From contig VZTG01001883.1 of assembly GCA_013397845.1 (NCBI GenBank), forward strand, positions 434,001-498,000: a DNA stretch of 64,000 nt, written 5' to 3'. Of the stretch, positions 13,560 through 25,252 are shown in pieces (positions within the stretch are counted from its first letter, which is position 1; the number at the start of each line of letters is the position of its first letter). This DNA is from Melanocharis versteri (taxonomy: Eukaryota > Chordata > Aves > Passeriformes > Melanocharitidae). Under the pieces are notes generated by a model, which saw only the letters and a list, made by a program, of their open reading frames with translations, was not told the origin of the DNA and searched no databases. The position numbers and the translations under genes are program-made.

Positions 13560-14090
13560 AAGAGCTTCTGTGCATCCACGAGCCGGATGTTCATGGGTAA
13601 ACACTGAAGTCTCACCGGGTGACTTTAGGACTGAGTTTTGTCAAAGATGTGTTTTGAAGGTCAGTTAGAGATGTGCATTGCAGTTCATCTTGAAGCAGTA
13701 CAGACAGCCCTTAGCTTGCAGTTGTTGTGAATGCAAAAAGACCTAGTGTTTTCATAAGGGCACATCTATAAAATGCCCCCACATTATGTACCCATGCCAA
13801 TTTCACACAATTTAGGAGGAATTAAGAAAAGTGCTTTCCCAGAGGCGGATCATAACTTGCATGTCACCATATCCTTAGAGGACCGGTTAAACTCCCGAGT
13901 GTACCCAGTTGTCAGTTATTTGTGTGCTGTCGCCTCTTGCAGGTGAGTGTCACTTGCGCTCGTCTCAGCTACTTTTTTCATCGTGTTGCTGTTTGTCTTT
14001 GCTTTGTGTGAATCTTTTTCACTTCCCAGTTGCTCTCAAACATGTTGACTTCCATTATTTATCCCTCTGCCTGTTGCTCGGGTGAGTCTG
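13560..14090 (+). other. CpG-bearing patch with two splice-donor-like sites
   Basis: This stretch holds more CpG dinucleotides than its surroundings (for example in CACGAGCCGG, CACCGGGTG, GAGGACCGG, CTCCCGAG, GTCGCC and TGCGCTCGTC). It contains CAG|GTGAGT with the GT at 13943, which matches the vertebrate 5' splice-site consensus. A second, CGG|GTGAGT, lies near 14080. There is no open frame that I can tie to a protein. It could be a first exon and promoter of a non-coding transcript, a conserved element, or chance. Confidence 0.25.
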
Positions 14091-15014
14091 CCACTTGCTA
14101 ATCTGCAGCTAGCATGGGCTTTTGCTCCAGTTGAAGTGTACTGGAAAAGAATGAAAGAGAGAGGCCACAGGAGGGCAGTTCTGGCTTCCTGCAGGCCCTA
14201 TGGAGACTGACTGTTGGTGCTTCCAGAGGATTTGTTAGTATGTGCATGTGTTGGTTCAGCAGCCCCCTACCCTCTCCAGCTGGGTTCTGTGGAGGGAAGG
14301 CTGTGCAGTGCCAAAGGGTGCTGCTCCTTCCTCTCTAGGCATCACTACAGCAGGGCGATGTCCAGCTGCGCTTTCTGCTTACCTGGAGGTGCTTATAAAA
14401 CCAAAGGTATCTTTTGAGACCAGTGTGGTGTTTTAGTGTTTCAGTGGTGTATCAGCACAGTTCTTCAAGAGTTTATTTATGTTTTTATATATCCTTTTAT
14501 TTATAATCCTAATGTACTTTCAGCATATCACAGTAAGAATTGTCAAAGTGGCAGAATTGCCTTAAATGTAAAAGACTCGGGGGCATTAAATGAAAATTCC
14601 TTGGATTACCCTTTCTCTTGTGAGGTTTGTTTTGTTTCAAGATGGGTACCTACTTTTACTGCAGCTGCAGGATTTATCTGTTCTGTTTTATGCTGTGATC
14701 ATCTCACAAATGATAGCAAATTCAGTAGAAGTGTGTGCTCCCTGCCCTTGGCTGCTGTTGCTGTGGGTAAGTTCATTTCTCTGCAGTGCAGGGTTGTATC
14801 AAAGAGTATCTCAGTACTTTTCTGTTGTAAAGACACCCACCTTTCCCGCTCTGCTCTTTATAGTTGGCTCTGCAGTTTTTCCCTTCTCCTGTATGTGCAG
14901 AGGGCTGACAATCCCAAAAGGCTAAAGATGTGTAGGAGATGGAGACAAGTGAAAAAACTTTTGCTGAAGACTAGGGCATTGATAGAGCACCAGAATTCCA
15001 GAGGACTTCACTGT
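14091..15014. other. Non-genic stretch with an uninterpreted open frame
   Basis: A 200-codon plus-strand frame at 14436-15038 starts at GTG, not ATG, and shows no recognisable domain. Its Cys/Ser/Leu-rich composition follows from pyrimidine-rich DNA. I do not call it a gene. Confidence 0.5.
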
Positions 15015-15062
15015 TGTCCACTTTCCATTGTTGTATGATGTCCACTTTCCATTGTTGTATGA
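15015..15062 (+). repeat. Perfect 24-bp tandem duplication
   Basis: The 24-base unit beginning TGTCCACTTTCC and ending TTGTATGA occurs twice, head to tail, at 15015-15038 and 15039-15062, with no mismatch. Lack of divergence points to a recent slippage or duplication event. The unit is not a known microsatellite type. Confidence 0.95.
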
Positions 15063-18000
15063 TAACCACTTAGAAGATGTATATTTATACTGCCCATGTA
15101 CTGAAACACCTTAGTTAACGTGATTTCCTGTAATTTCTGTCCTGTAAATACTTCCTTGAGGCATTGAGGATTTTTTTAACAAGTCATAAATATAATATGC
15201 ATTAATAAAGAGATACTTGAGTGCTACACAGCATTCATTCCAGATGTGAAGTTTGTGGGCATGTCTCATAAACACCAGGCTGACCTTTTGAGATGCCTCA
15301 GTCTATGCAACCAGGGATTTCATGCATTTAAATAGGCAGAAAAAAGTGAGCAGGACATGGTGCGAGAACTGGACAGGGGAAATTAGGAAATGATGATGTA
15401 ATTTGGTGACATCTGATGGAGAACGCTGTCTGGTTGTATTTCAGGAATTGCAATTTCTTGCTATCAACTGACAACACCATCAGAAATCGTACAGGCATAA
15501 TAGGAAACTCCTGCTCCTGCTAGGGATTTAAGTAGGGTTGTGGTAGGGAATAGATTACCAATCCCCAAGCAGGGATTTGGCTCCAGTGGGTTCAGGGAAA
15601 AGAAAGTGCTTGGGTCTCTGGACAGCATGTGTATACTAGAGCCTAAAAATTCATTAGCCAGAAGTATTTCTGAGGTCTCTGCCTCATGTCCACTATCTTA
15701 TGGGATAAAGGCTGGCTGAACCTTTTTAGGGGGCAAGCTATTTTATATACTTAGAGAAACACTTCAGGTGAGAATTTAATATCTAAAATTTGCCTCTGGA
15801 TTTGTGTGTAGATATGTGTATTAGCAATCTTAAACTTTCTGAACACTCTAAGAATATAGTTGTTCATGGAGATATGGTTTGAGCCTGTTTCAGTGTGATG
15901 ATTTGGATGCTGTCTGCTGATGCTATGATATACTTACCTGAGCTTGCCATGTAGTTATGCCGTGACAGGATGTGGGAGCAACCCTCCTCCCACGCTTGGC
16001 AGGATGAGTCCTCCAAGAGCCTTGTGCATGGAATATGACTGTGAAGGGCAGTCTGCTAGGTTAGACTTCCTTGGCTTGTGCATGCTTTTTGCTTCTTCCT
16101 TCTGAAACACTAAAGTCTGATGAGAGCCAAATATTTGAAAAAAATAGGCCTGTAAGGCAGGTAATGGATAGTATGCAGATATCCTGCATCAGAAACCCAG
16201 ATCCCTTGGGTTTGTGTTAGACATTTGGGGAGTGAGGGTGGGTGTATTTATTTTATCTTTTTTTTTTTTTTTTTTAATCCAGTGAGATAATTCTGCCTGA
16301 TGGAGTTTTCTCACTCTGTTTTTTGATCCTGTAGTGCAGCTGCTGCTCTATTTTCTACATGGCTGGGCTTTACTGCAGACCTGTCGAGCCACAGCTGACT
16401 TTGATTTCCCCACCCCCTCCCTTTTTTTTTTTTTTAAGAAAAGAGATTGCCATAAGACAGAGTTATGGCAATGCAGCCCGAATATATAATTATCAGAGCA
16501 GGAAGGTGCCTTGGGCATCCCAGCCTGCCTGCATTTGGCATACTTTGATTAGCTTAGTCTTGCTTCTTTGAATATTTCTCACAAGAGACTCAAGTGTTTC
16601 CTTTTGTGATGAGTTTGTATGATCTCTGTTGTTTGTTTACTTATTTGAGCTTTTGGCAATCATTTGTGTTTTGTTTTGGATTTTTCTTTAGGTGGAGGGA
16701 AATGAGCAAAATAAAGAGCTCATTTAAGAAAAATGTTTTTGTTGACTTCTATGTGCTTGTGGCAAGGTGGGGGCCCTTAATCTCTTATTAGCTAGGGGTA
16801 TTCTATCATTGTCATGTAAATTTTAAGAATCATATCATGATCCTCAGTTCAGCCCTATGGCCTAATCTTGGGCAAAGCATCCCAAAACTTAGGAATCCTG
16901 TATCTCCATCCTCCTTACCTCTCTTTTTGTAGCATGGCACTACAGGTCTGTGCACTGTCCAGTGAACCTATAAGGGATTGGGAAAAAGGACGAAAGGGAC
17001 TATAGTGTATGCTTGCTGAAATAGGGAACACATACTTGAATAATGGTAATAAAATTGCTATTACAGGACAACACCCTGAGTTGGATCTTTCGCTACAGTG
17101 TGAGTGTGTCACCTTAAAATCTAACTGGTGAAAGATTTGGATGCTGTATCAGACTATATTGTGTATATTGTGTTAGTAAGTTACTTTAATTAACTTTATG
17201 CACACTCTTCATTGCAAAGGCAGGGTAACACTTAGCTTAAATCTCTTTTATAGTATCCTGTTCAATTGCAGCCATATGATAGTACACCTAAGAATATTCT
17301 GCCGTAACGTGTCACATAGATCGTTGTTGTATACTCTTGTCAAATAAAAACATAAAGTTGGAAAGGCTGAAAGCATTTATCGATTTCTCGGTTGAGGCAT
17401 AAAAGAAGTAGACAACCTTTCTGGACTGAGTGACTTAGATCTGAGGAAGAAGAGGAAGAAAAAAGAGATATCTTTGACATAGATGACACAAGGACAGCGG
17501 TTATATTTCTGACATAATCCGATAGGCCTGGATGTTGAGAATGCTGTCTCTTGGCATGAAGGGAGAGGTATAAATGAGGGGAGAGCTAGGTGCTGCTTGA
17601 GGTATTTGCTGGCAATGTTTTAATAGAGTGTGTCTCATAGATATGTATCCTTTTAAATATTTTCCAAGCAGATGGATGAGGCTGCAGACAAGCTATAAGC
17701 AGTGCCTTTGAGGTAGGTTAGGACTGTGTCTGTCTGTTTCAAGAGGATACAGCTCCAAAGCCTAACAATATGAACTTTAAATATAGGCATAATTCACTCT
17801 TTCACAGCTGATTATTTTGTTGGGAACATGTTGTGAGTTTGAAATAGAAGAGTGGGAGACTTTTAACACTGATTTAAAGTCATCCATTTCTGTTGCAGAT
17901 TTAATCTGCTGTTGCTGTTGGTCTTTAAAAAGGCCTTTTAGAGTAGATGCAAAGCTTTCTCTGAAAGCAAGCTTTTGGGGCTTCTACTGGCTCTGCAGAG

Positions 18001-20499
18001 TGGGTTGCCCACATCAAATACTATTAACATACTGTTGCAGCACTTTGCTAACATCTAGTCCTAAATAAAATGTCCTAAATATGATTATAATATCTGTTTT
18101 ATTCCAGATATTTTATTTGGTAGATTTTTAATAGCAGCGATCTTAATATTAACATGCTTTCTATGTTTGCGACAGCTGTTCAGTCCTAGAGAGTGAAGGG
18201 TAGTGTGGGGTCTTTAGGTCACATGGTGGCATAGTGGAGAGTTGTGTTTGCTGTTGTCTGGCTTTTAGTATATAACATTTGAATGTGTGGAAGAGCTGTA
18301 TTATGCATAGAGCTAGATCTGATTTAATCTGTCATCTTATGTGGGATGATTTCAGAGTAGTAACCCTCAGTCATTGTCAGCAGTGTGCTCTTATTGTAGT
18401 AATAGATGCCAGGTTATTTATTGCTGCCTCCTTCCTATTAAAAACTGTGTTCCTTTTCACTACAACGGTCTAAATTGGGCGTAGTAATTTATTCCATATA
18501 TGAAGAGGAAATGATTTGCATGGAGTCAGATAACTTTGATGGATTTTTGTTATTTTAAAGGAATATATAAAGCCTTCCATTCTCAAACAGAATAGGATAT
18601 GAAACATAGAGGTTCCTCTCCATACTCAGAGCACCAGTTCTCTCTGTATTTATCCTTCCTCAAATGTCACATCCTTCAGCCACACCACACTTGAGCTCAG
18701 CCAGACCTGAACTTCTGTCACTCTCGCCACCTGGAGAGCATGTTCTGCTCTCACATGACTTTTGAAGGAGTTGCATAGCTATAGCGTGTTGTCCTGTGTT
18801 TTGCTGTTTGCTGGATTTTTAAAAATTTTAATTGCTCAAGACCTCAAACAGCATTATATTATCCTTTTGTCTGAAGTGGAAACTATTTTTCAACTCTCTG
18901 TTGTATCTACCTTCCAAGTATCTGGGTGGCAATTAAATCTACCAGTTCCACTGAGATTCAACCTCTGCTTATTATTTTAGGCAGACCTTTGTCATTCTGT
19001 CTTCAACAGTAAACCTTCAGTGTTTTCTCTCCTCTGTCACCAGTTGTACTTGGTTAATTGAAGATGCTGCTTCCTATAAGCCTTGTTAAGCCAGTGTACT
19101 CACTTTGGTTTAAACCTGGTTTTCATCAATTTATTGAAAGAAACTAAAAACACTTGAAAAAAAAACAGAAAGAAGTTAAAATAAGCCAATGTTTAGTAGA
19201 AATAAGAACTTGCACGTATTAGTTTGTAGTAGTTTAATTTTAGACAAACTTGTTCACAGGTGTAGCTATAATGTTTTTAATGGGTAGTAAAGGCAAGTTA
19301 GACAAGACATGGGATATAGGGGATGGGTCAGAGGGATGGACGGCATAAACTCAAAAAATAGAAGATCAGCAGGTTTTTTATGTGACTTTAAGCCTAATTA
19401 CACAAAGGTTCTTTGTAGCTTCTTGTTCTTGTTAACTATTTCACATCACTTCCAGTTTAGAAATATGGGAGGAAAGGAAGTTAGTGTGTCTTCTGGGGTG
19501 GCAGTAGCAAGAAGATAATTGAAGCTTTGGTTTGTTCTTTGTTTCTCGATCTTCACCCAAAATAGAAGTCCCACTGTCCTCAAAAAGCTAAGAGTTGATG
19601 ATTTTGTTAGGGAGGAGGAAGGGGACCAGGCAGGAGCAGTTAAAGTGTTGGGTTTTTTTATTTCAGGAAACATAAATCTCTGTGCTTCAAAAGGACGGGC
19701 TTTGTGTGCTCATGAGAGAGAGAGAGAGTGAGTGCAATCACTAATGCATCATGGAGGACAGGTCATTCCGCTGAACGCAGTTCAGCTCCTGAGTGTTTGG
19801 AGATTAGAGGCAGCAATAATTTCTGGCTGCTGTAATTTATGTTAATGTGGCAGCCCAGGGTTGTATATTTCTGCTGAGATGGCCATTTTTGTGAGCCTTC
19901 ATTCTGACCACAGTAGAAACCGCAAGGGTTTCAGGTATTGGTGTTTGTCTTTTGCTGATTTAGCCAAGCAGTGAAACAAACAATCTCATTTTTATTATTT
20001 AATGATGAAATTTAATGTCTGATTTCTATGGGCTAAAATGGTAAAAAGAACAGGAGGGAAGCAGCAAGTTCTGCCTCTCACTTTTGAGTAAGTTAGCCCA
20101 ATATTAATGTAGGATCTGGCACTCTTTCCAGTTCCAGTGGATGAAAAGAAACATTGCTCCAGGAGCTTGCCAGTAATCCCTCAACCCTAGGGGGCTTGTG
20201 ACATCACTGACTTTCTGCTCCAGACTCCAGTTTTCCCAACATCCTGGGTACTGCTGCAGTCTTTCCCATCAGCAGGGAGAAAAGAAGTATTGGTCAAGGT
20301 CAAAGAACACACTGTGGAAACACTTATGTAGGTGTCTAATGTTGGAAAAGTGGAGAAAGTTTAGGGAAAGAAATTAAAACTGTTTTGGGAATTTAAGGAA
20401 TAGCTTTTAGCGGTATTACTGAAAGAATTAGTGTTATCTTACTTAAGTGATATCTGGGAGAGAGAAGGGGAAATACAACTCTGCTAGTATTTGATGATC
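15063..20499. other. Non-genic stretch with homopolymer T tracts
   Basis: No gene recognised. T tracts lie at 16258-16275 (18 bases) and 16422-16435, and a (GA)7 run at about 19714-19728. Open frames are short and unremarkable. Confidence 0.55.
16258..16275 (+). repeat. Poly-T tract
   Basis: Eighteen consecutive T residues. It could be the reverse complement of an old poly-A tail, but no retroposed body is recognised beside it. Confidence 0.9.
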
Positions 20500-20778
20500 A
20501 TAAATAATATAGAAAGAGACAAGATATTTAAATGACTACAAGTGGAGAATAGAAAAATTTAAGGGTAAATATTATGGAAAACTTCCTGTCATGGAGGTAT
20601 GTCCTTGCCCTGTCAAGCTCTGGAATCATTTCCCAGGGGAATGGAAGAACAACTCCATGGCTTGACAGGTTTTGAATTAGACTTGGAAAAATGTTACTCC
20701 ATGCAGCATGTAGAATAATCTTTCTCTTGGCAGCAAGATAGCATATGAAAGGAGGAAATGATGATCTTGCAGAAGAAA
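20500..20778 (+). mobile_element. Old CR1/L3-like LINE 3' end fragment
   Basis: The stretch from AAAACTTCCTGTCATGGAGG through CTCTGGAATCATTTCCCAGG, then CTCCATGGCTTGACAGG and TTTTGAATTAGACTTGG, follows the block order of the 3' non-coding end of old amniote CR1/L3-type LINEs. In those elements a 'single item ... in length order' of blocks reads roughly TTCCTaac, CTGGAAC...CCCAGGG, CTCCATCCcTGGAGG, TTTTaA...AGAC. The GATGATCTTG near 20761 fits the usual end of such elements. Divergence from the remembered consensus is high, so it is much older than the copy at 23.56-25.25 kb. The 5' boundary is approximate. It is non-coding and directly abuts a MIR-like SINE. Confidence 0.6.
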
Positions 20779-20932
20779 TTATGGTCTAGTGATTTATGTG
20801 CAGAAGTGGGCATCAGGACATCTGATTATTTTCTCTATTTTATCACTGATTTACTTTATAATACTGGGCAAGTCATTTAATCCTTCTGTGCCACCGTGTT
20901 CTCATCTGTAAAAGGAATATTTCATCATCTCA
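20779..20932 (+). mobile_element. MIR-like tRNA-derived SINE relic
   Basis: The copy begins with ATGGTCTAGTGATTTA, resembling the tRNA-derived head (GGTCTAGTGGTTA) of MIR-type SINEs. It continues with CATCAGGACATCTG and ACTGGGCAAGTCATTTAATC, then CTTCTGTGCC and TCTCATCTGTAAAAGGAATA. The last blocks match the MIR core (GGGCAAGTCACTTAA ... TCTGTGCCTCAGTTTCCTCATCTGTAAAATGG) closely. MIR-type SINEs are ancient and shared across amniotes, which explains the many substitutions. This is the clearest ancient repeat in the window. Confidence 0.8.
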
Positions 20933-23559
20933 AGAATTTACTCCCTGGACAATATTCTCATAGTTAGATGGTACTCTGGAGTGTTATGATTATTTTTAAA
21001 AATGCCCATAGTCTGGAGGAAACTGGAAGCTCCTCGCCCCAGGTGAGTAACTGCTTAACCCCAAGACCAAAACAGTTGGTTAGAGCATCCACTCTTCAGT
21101 TTCCTTCACCCTGACAAATTAAAGTCTGTATAGCATAGCTGATGGAAACCTCCTAGTCTGCCCACAGTTCTGCTGCATTGCTTTTGTCTTTTGTTGTTCT
21201 CAATGTAAATTAATACTACCTTGGGAGACTAAAAAGAGAGGAAAAATCGTTAGACTCTGTTAATTTATATCCAGCAAGGCCACAGCCTTTGCAGTGTGTG
21301 GCTCAAACCCAGAATGGAGCGTGACATGAAGGCACTGTTCTACTGCCTGCTCATTACAGCAGATTGGTGTCATTCCTGTTTTCCTCTAACAAGCTTGTTT
21401 TTCCAAATTACTAGCTCAGTCTCCTACAAGAAGCCACTAGCAATCATGCCAATTTCATCAGTGCTTTTGCCCTTGAGGGTCTTCCCTTATCCCTTGGTAC
21501 TGCAGTTGTGCCCAGCCTGAGCTGTCTGCTGTGGAAAAAGAGAGGACACTTCCCTCCACCTTGATTAAAAGCTCCTAACATGCATTACAAATGAGATGTG
21601 ACCTGAGATGTCGAAAGTCTGGCATCCCAAGCTAGGCACAGCAAGTATTGTCTCACTGGGGTCTCCACAGTATTTTCCTGGCATACTCACTGACTAGCCT
21701 GTTGCCAGATTTGAGACACTCAGGAAGGGTTTCTTCAGCAGGAAGCTACAGCAAGACTATAATAGATCCAGTGGCCCTCAGGCAAGCAGTCAGCTAACAA
21801 ACCTTTAGGGAGCTTGCTGGGCTTGTTTGAGAACACCTGGGGCCACTGTTTGTTCATATAAATAATATTCCAAAGAACAGCAAACCTAAAGTTCTCATTA
21901 TTCAAATTTGGATTTACTGTGTCTTGTTCACATGATTTATTTATTTTAAATTATTTGCTGAGCCACTGAGGGGCTACATTAATTCAAGGGCTGGCCTCCT
22001 CACCATGGACCTGATGTTTTCATTTACAGTGATGTGACTTCTCTGGGATCACTGTCATTTTTGTTTATTCATGCCAGTTTTATTGAGAGGGCAAACTAAC
22101 AGACCCAGGCTATCTATAATCCCGGGAATAGAATAAATCCAATTATTAAATCCAGGGACTTTCAGCACTGTTAAAAAGCTTCTTGATGTTTGGAGGAATA
22201 CAGGGCCTTGTAAAAACCTTTGTCTAAAGTTAACATGAGAATTTGCTTGTATGTACCACAATGCTGCTTTAACCTGGAGTGTAACAGCAGAAGAACTAGG
22301 AAAAAGTCAGTGATTAGGGGCCAAGGAAGATAATCCAGCTTCGCTATATGAGTCCCCCTTGTGGAATATCTTTTCTACACTGTTGCGTCTGCTCTATGTC
22401 CAGAAAATAGCGCAAGTATTATGCATTAATAATTGAAACAGCTGTCATCTGCTCTCAGAATTAGTTTCCCAAACAGTCTGTGAGAAAAATCTGTGGCTTT
22501 TTTCCTCATCTTGGAAAAAAGATACGGAAGAAAAACATTAATTGGTGCAGGTGGAGGAAAACAACTCAGGAATCCCAGTGTTTTTAAAGTACCAGTTTAG
22601 CAGCAAGATATCCTTGCAAAATCAGCTTTGTATCACTTGTTTCTCCAAGTCCTTCAAGAGAAAACACACATGCTGCATATGTCCAAGCTGTCTCCACGGC
22701 TCCACCTGCTCTACCACAGCCTGCTGGAGTGTGATCCTCCCACTCCATATTATCTGACTCATGCCACGGAATGATTTGGTAAGAAAAAAAAAATAAGCCA
22801 GCTTGTAGCAGGCTTTGTTCCTTTGACATAAAAATTTCTTCTCCCTTTGCTTGTTGAGTTGACAATTCCCATGTAAATATTTTTTTCATAAGAAGTGCAC
22901 AAGATGACACAAAGGTCCAAGTAGGAGGGAGCTAAATTTGAATCTTAAATGAGGGCATTCTCTGTCCCTGTTTTAAGATGTAGAATTGAGAATGAATGTT
23001 GATCTCAAATCTTTCTGTTATTGGGATTTGAAACTTCATTGTCAAAGATACCAAGCAAAGAAATTCTGAAAGAGAGCAATTTGCCATCCTGACTAATTTC
23101 TTTCCTTCCTTACCTCCAGCCTATGGTCTTCTTATGAATGCTCGATGGGGCCTCACTGGACCTTGTTAGTGTTTAAGTAATGGGTGTCTTGCTGACACCT
23201 GATACAAAATTCATATCTTTTTTCTATCATTCATAATATAGATTTTCTGAAGTGCAAAAATTACTTTAAGGTTGTGTGGAAAAGTCTGTGTCAAAGCAGC
23301 CACAGTAGAGACTAAGTCTTCCAATTCTGACCTGGTAAGGGCTTTGGCAAACAAGGTGCAGAGTGGGCTAAAACATAAGGAAAGGAGCTCTCTATGGAGG
23401 GGCTGTGTACATGTTCTGTCCCTGGCAGGCCTCCTTGACATCTCTGCTGTAGGTTTTGTTCAAGGCAAAGCTCAATAGGCAGTTCAGGGATTCTCTGTCA
23501 TAGTTATGTTCCCACAGTGATGACGCCTTTCTTCTTTTGACAAGTCAGCAGGGTGAAAG
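20933..23559. other. Non-genic stretch, nothing recognised
   Basis: No gene or named repeat identified. A CAG|GTGAGTAA splice-donor-like string occurs with GT at 21043, without a supporting exon. Confidence 0.5.
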
Positions 23560-25252
23560 ATTTGCTGTTATCAAGGAAAGCAGAAGGAGTCTCCATCCTT
23601 TATTGGATGCAGGTGGAACATTCCCACAAAGGATGAGGAAAAGGCTGAGATACTTAATGCCTTTGCTTCAGTCTTTTATAATTGCACTTGCTATCCTCGG
23701 GGTACTCAGCCCCCTGAGCTGGAAGACAGAAATGAGGAGCAGAATGAAGTGCCCGTAATTCAGTGGGAAACAGTTAGCGACCTGCTGCTCCTCTTTAATG
23801 CACACAAGTCTATGGGGCCATATGGAATCCACCCAGGAATACTGAGAGAGCTCACAGAAGAGCTTGATAAGCCACTCTTCATCATTTATCAGCAGTTCTG
23901 CTTGAGCAGGAAGGTCTCAGGAGACTGGAGGTTAGCCAAAGTGACACCCATCTACAAGGGGTGGAAAGAGGAACCAAGGAATTATTGGCCTGTCAGCCTG
24001 ACCTTGGTGCCAGAGAAGGTTATGGAACAGATCACCTTGAGTGCCATCATATGGCACATACAGGACAACCAGGGGATCAGGCCCAGCCAGCACAAGTTTA
24101 TGAAAGACAGGTCCTGCTTGACCAACCTGATCTCCATCTGTGACAGGGTGACCCACCTAATGGATGAGGGAAAGGCTGTTGGTGTTGTCTATGTGGACCT
24201 TAGTGAAACCTTTGACTCTGTTTCCCACAGCATTCTCCTGGAGAAACTGACTGCTCATGGCTTTGACGGGCACATTCTTTGCTGGGTAAAAAACTGGCTG
24301 GATGGCCGAGCCGTAAGAGTGGTGGTGAACAAAATTAAGCTCAGTTGATGGCCAGTCACAAGCGGTGTTCCACAGGGCTCAGTACTGGAGTCAGTTGTGT
24401 GCAGTATCTCCATTGATGATAGGCATGAGTGGGTCGAATGCACCCTCAGTCAGTTTGCAGTCAACACCAAGTTGGCTGGGAATACTGATCTGCTTGAAAG
24501 CAGGAAAGCTCTGCAGAGGGATCTGGACAGGCTGGATAAATGGGCCAAGGCCAGTGGTATAAGGTTCAACAAGTCCGAGTGCCAGGTCCTGCATTTGGGT
24601 CACAACAACCCCAGGCAGTGCTACAGGCTGGGGGCAGAGTGGCTGGAAAGCTTCCTGGCAGAAAAGTATCTGGGAGTGTGTCGATATAGAGGACCTGGGG
24701 GTTCTGGTTGACAACCAACTGAACATGAGCCAGGGTGTGCCCAGGTGTCCAAGAAGGCCTGTGGCATCCTGGCCTGTATTAGCAATAGCATGGCCAGCAG
24801 GGCCAGGGAAGTCATTGTCCCTGGAGAGCAACAAAGCTGATGGAAGGTCAAGAGCACAAGTTTTATGAGGAGCAGCTGAGAGACAGCTGGAGTTGTTTAA
24901 CCTGGAGAAAAGGAGGCTCTGGGGAGACCTTATTGCTTTCTACCTGAAAGGAGGTTGTAATGAGAGGCGCAGGGCAGTCTCTTCTCCCAGGTGACAGGCA
25001 ATAGGATGAAGAAATGACCTCCCTTGCCACAGGGAGGTTTAGATTGGATAGTAGGAAAAATTTCACAGAAAGGGTGGTCAAGCATTGGAACAGAATGCCC
25101 AGGAAAATGGTCAAATCACCATCCCTGAAAGTGTTCAAAAAACATACAGATGTGGTACTTAGAGACTTGGTTTAGTAGTAGACTTGGCTGTGTTAGGTAA
25201 TGATTAGACTTGATGATATTAGAGGTCTTTTCCTGTCTTAATGATTCTGTGA
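23560..25252 (+). mobile_element. CR1 LINE retrotransposon, 5'-truncated
   Basis: This is a CR1 non-LTR retrotransposon in sense orientation. It holds the end of the linker before the reverse transcriptase (residues PLLDAGG, then TKDEEKAEILNAF), most of the reverse transcriptase, and the 3' non-coding region. It ends in ATGATTCTGTGA at 25241-25252, the typical CR1 terminus. About 1.7 kb of an element that is usually about 4.5 kb remains, and the upstream ORF and endonuclease domain are missing. That is the usual 5' truncation from incomplete target-primed reverse transcription. The 5' boundary is approximate because the first recognisable residues are near 23560. There is an internal deletion near 24821-24826 where the sequence jumps from the late reverse-transcriptase region to the GAGCAACAAAGCTGATGGA block, skipping roughly 100-150 bases by my recollection of the consensus. 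Confidence 0.95.
23565..24711 (+). pseudogene. CR1 reverse transcriptase, inactivated fragment
   Basis: The frame encodes CR1-type reverse transcriptase pieces. In order they are PLLDAGG, TKDEEKAEILNAF, SMGPYGIHPGILREL, DWRLAKVTPIYKG, NYWPVSLT, QHKFMKDRSCLTNLI, then YVDLSETFDSVSHSILLEKL (motif A, with both aspartates kept), VTSGVPQGSV (motif B) and the motif C region. The copy is dead for several visible reasons. A frameshift lies between PLLDAGG and TKDEEK near 23615. A stop codon TGA at 24346-24348 replaces the expected Trp just before motif B. The catalytic FADD of motif C reads FAVN near 24460, so both metal-binding aspartates are lost. A frameshift with extra sequence follows near 24680-24700 after LAEKYLG. 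The reading frame upstream and downstream of the TGA is the same. No endonuclease domain is present. Confidence 0.93.

Noticed and set aside
14436..15038. Plus-strand 200-codon open frame
   Set aside because: GTG start, composition explained by pyrimidine-rich DNA, and it runs into the recent 24-bp tandem duplication. No family recognised.
20779..20800. tRNA-like head GGTCTAGTGATTTA considered as a tRNA gene
   Set aside because: It belongs to the MIR-like SINE; the arms of a functional tRNA cannot be built from it.
21035..21055. Splice-donor-like CAG|GTGAGTAA
   Set aside because: A nine-base match of this kind is expected about once by chance in a window this size on two strands, and there is no CpG patch or exon around it.
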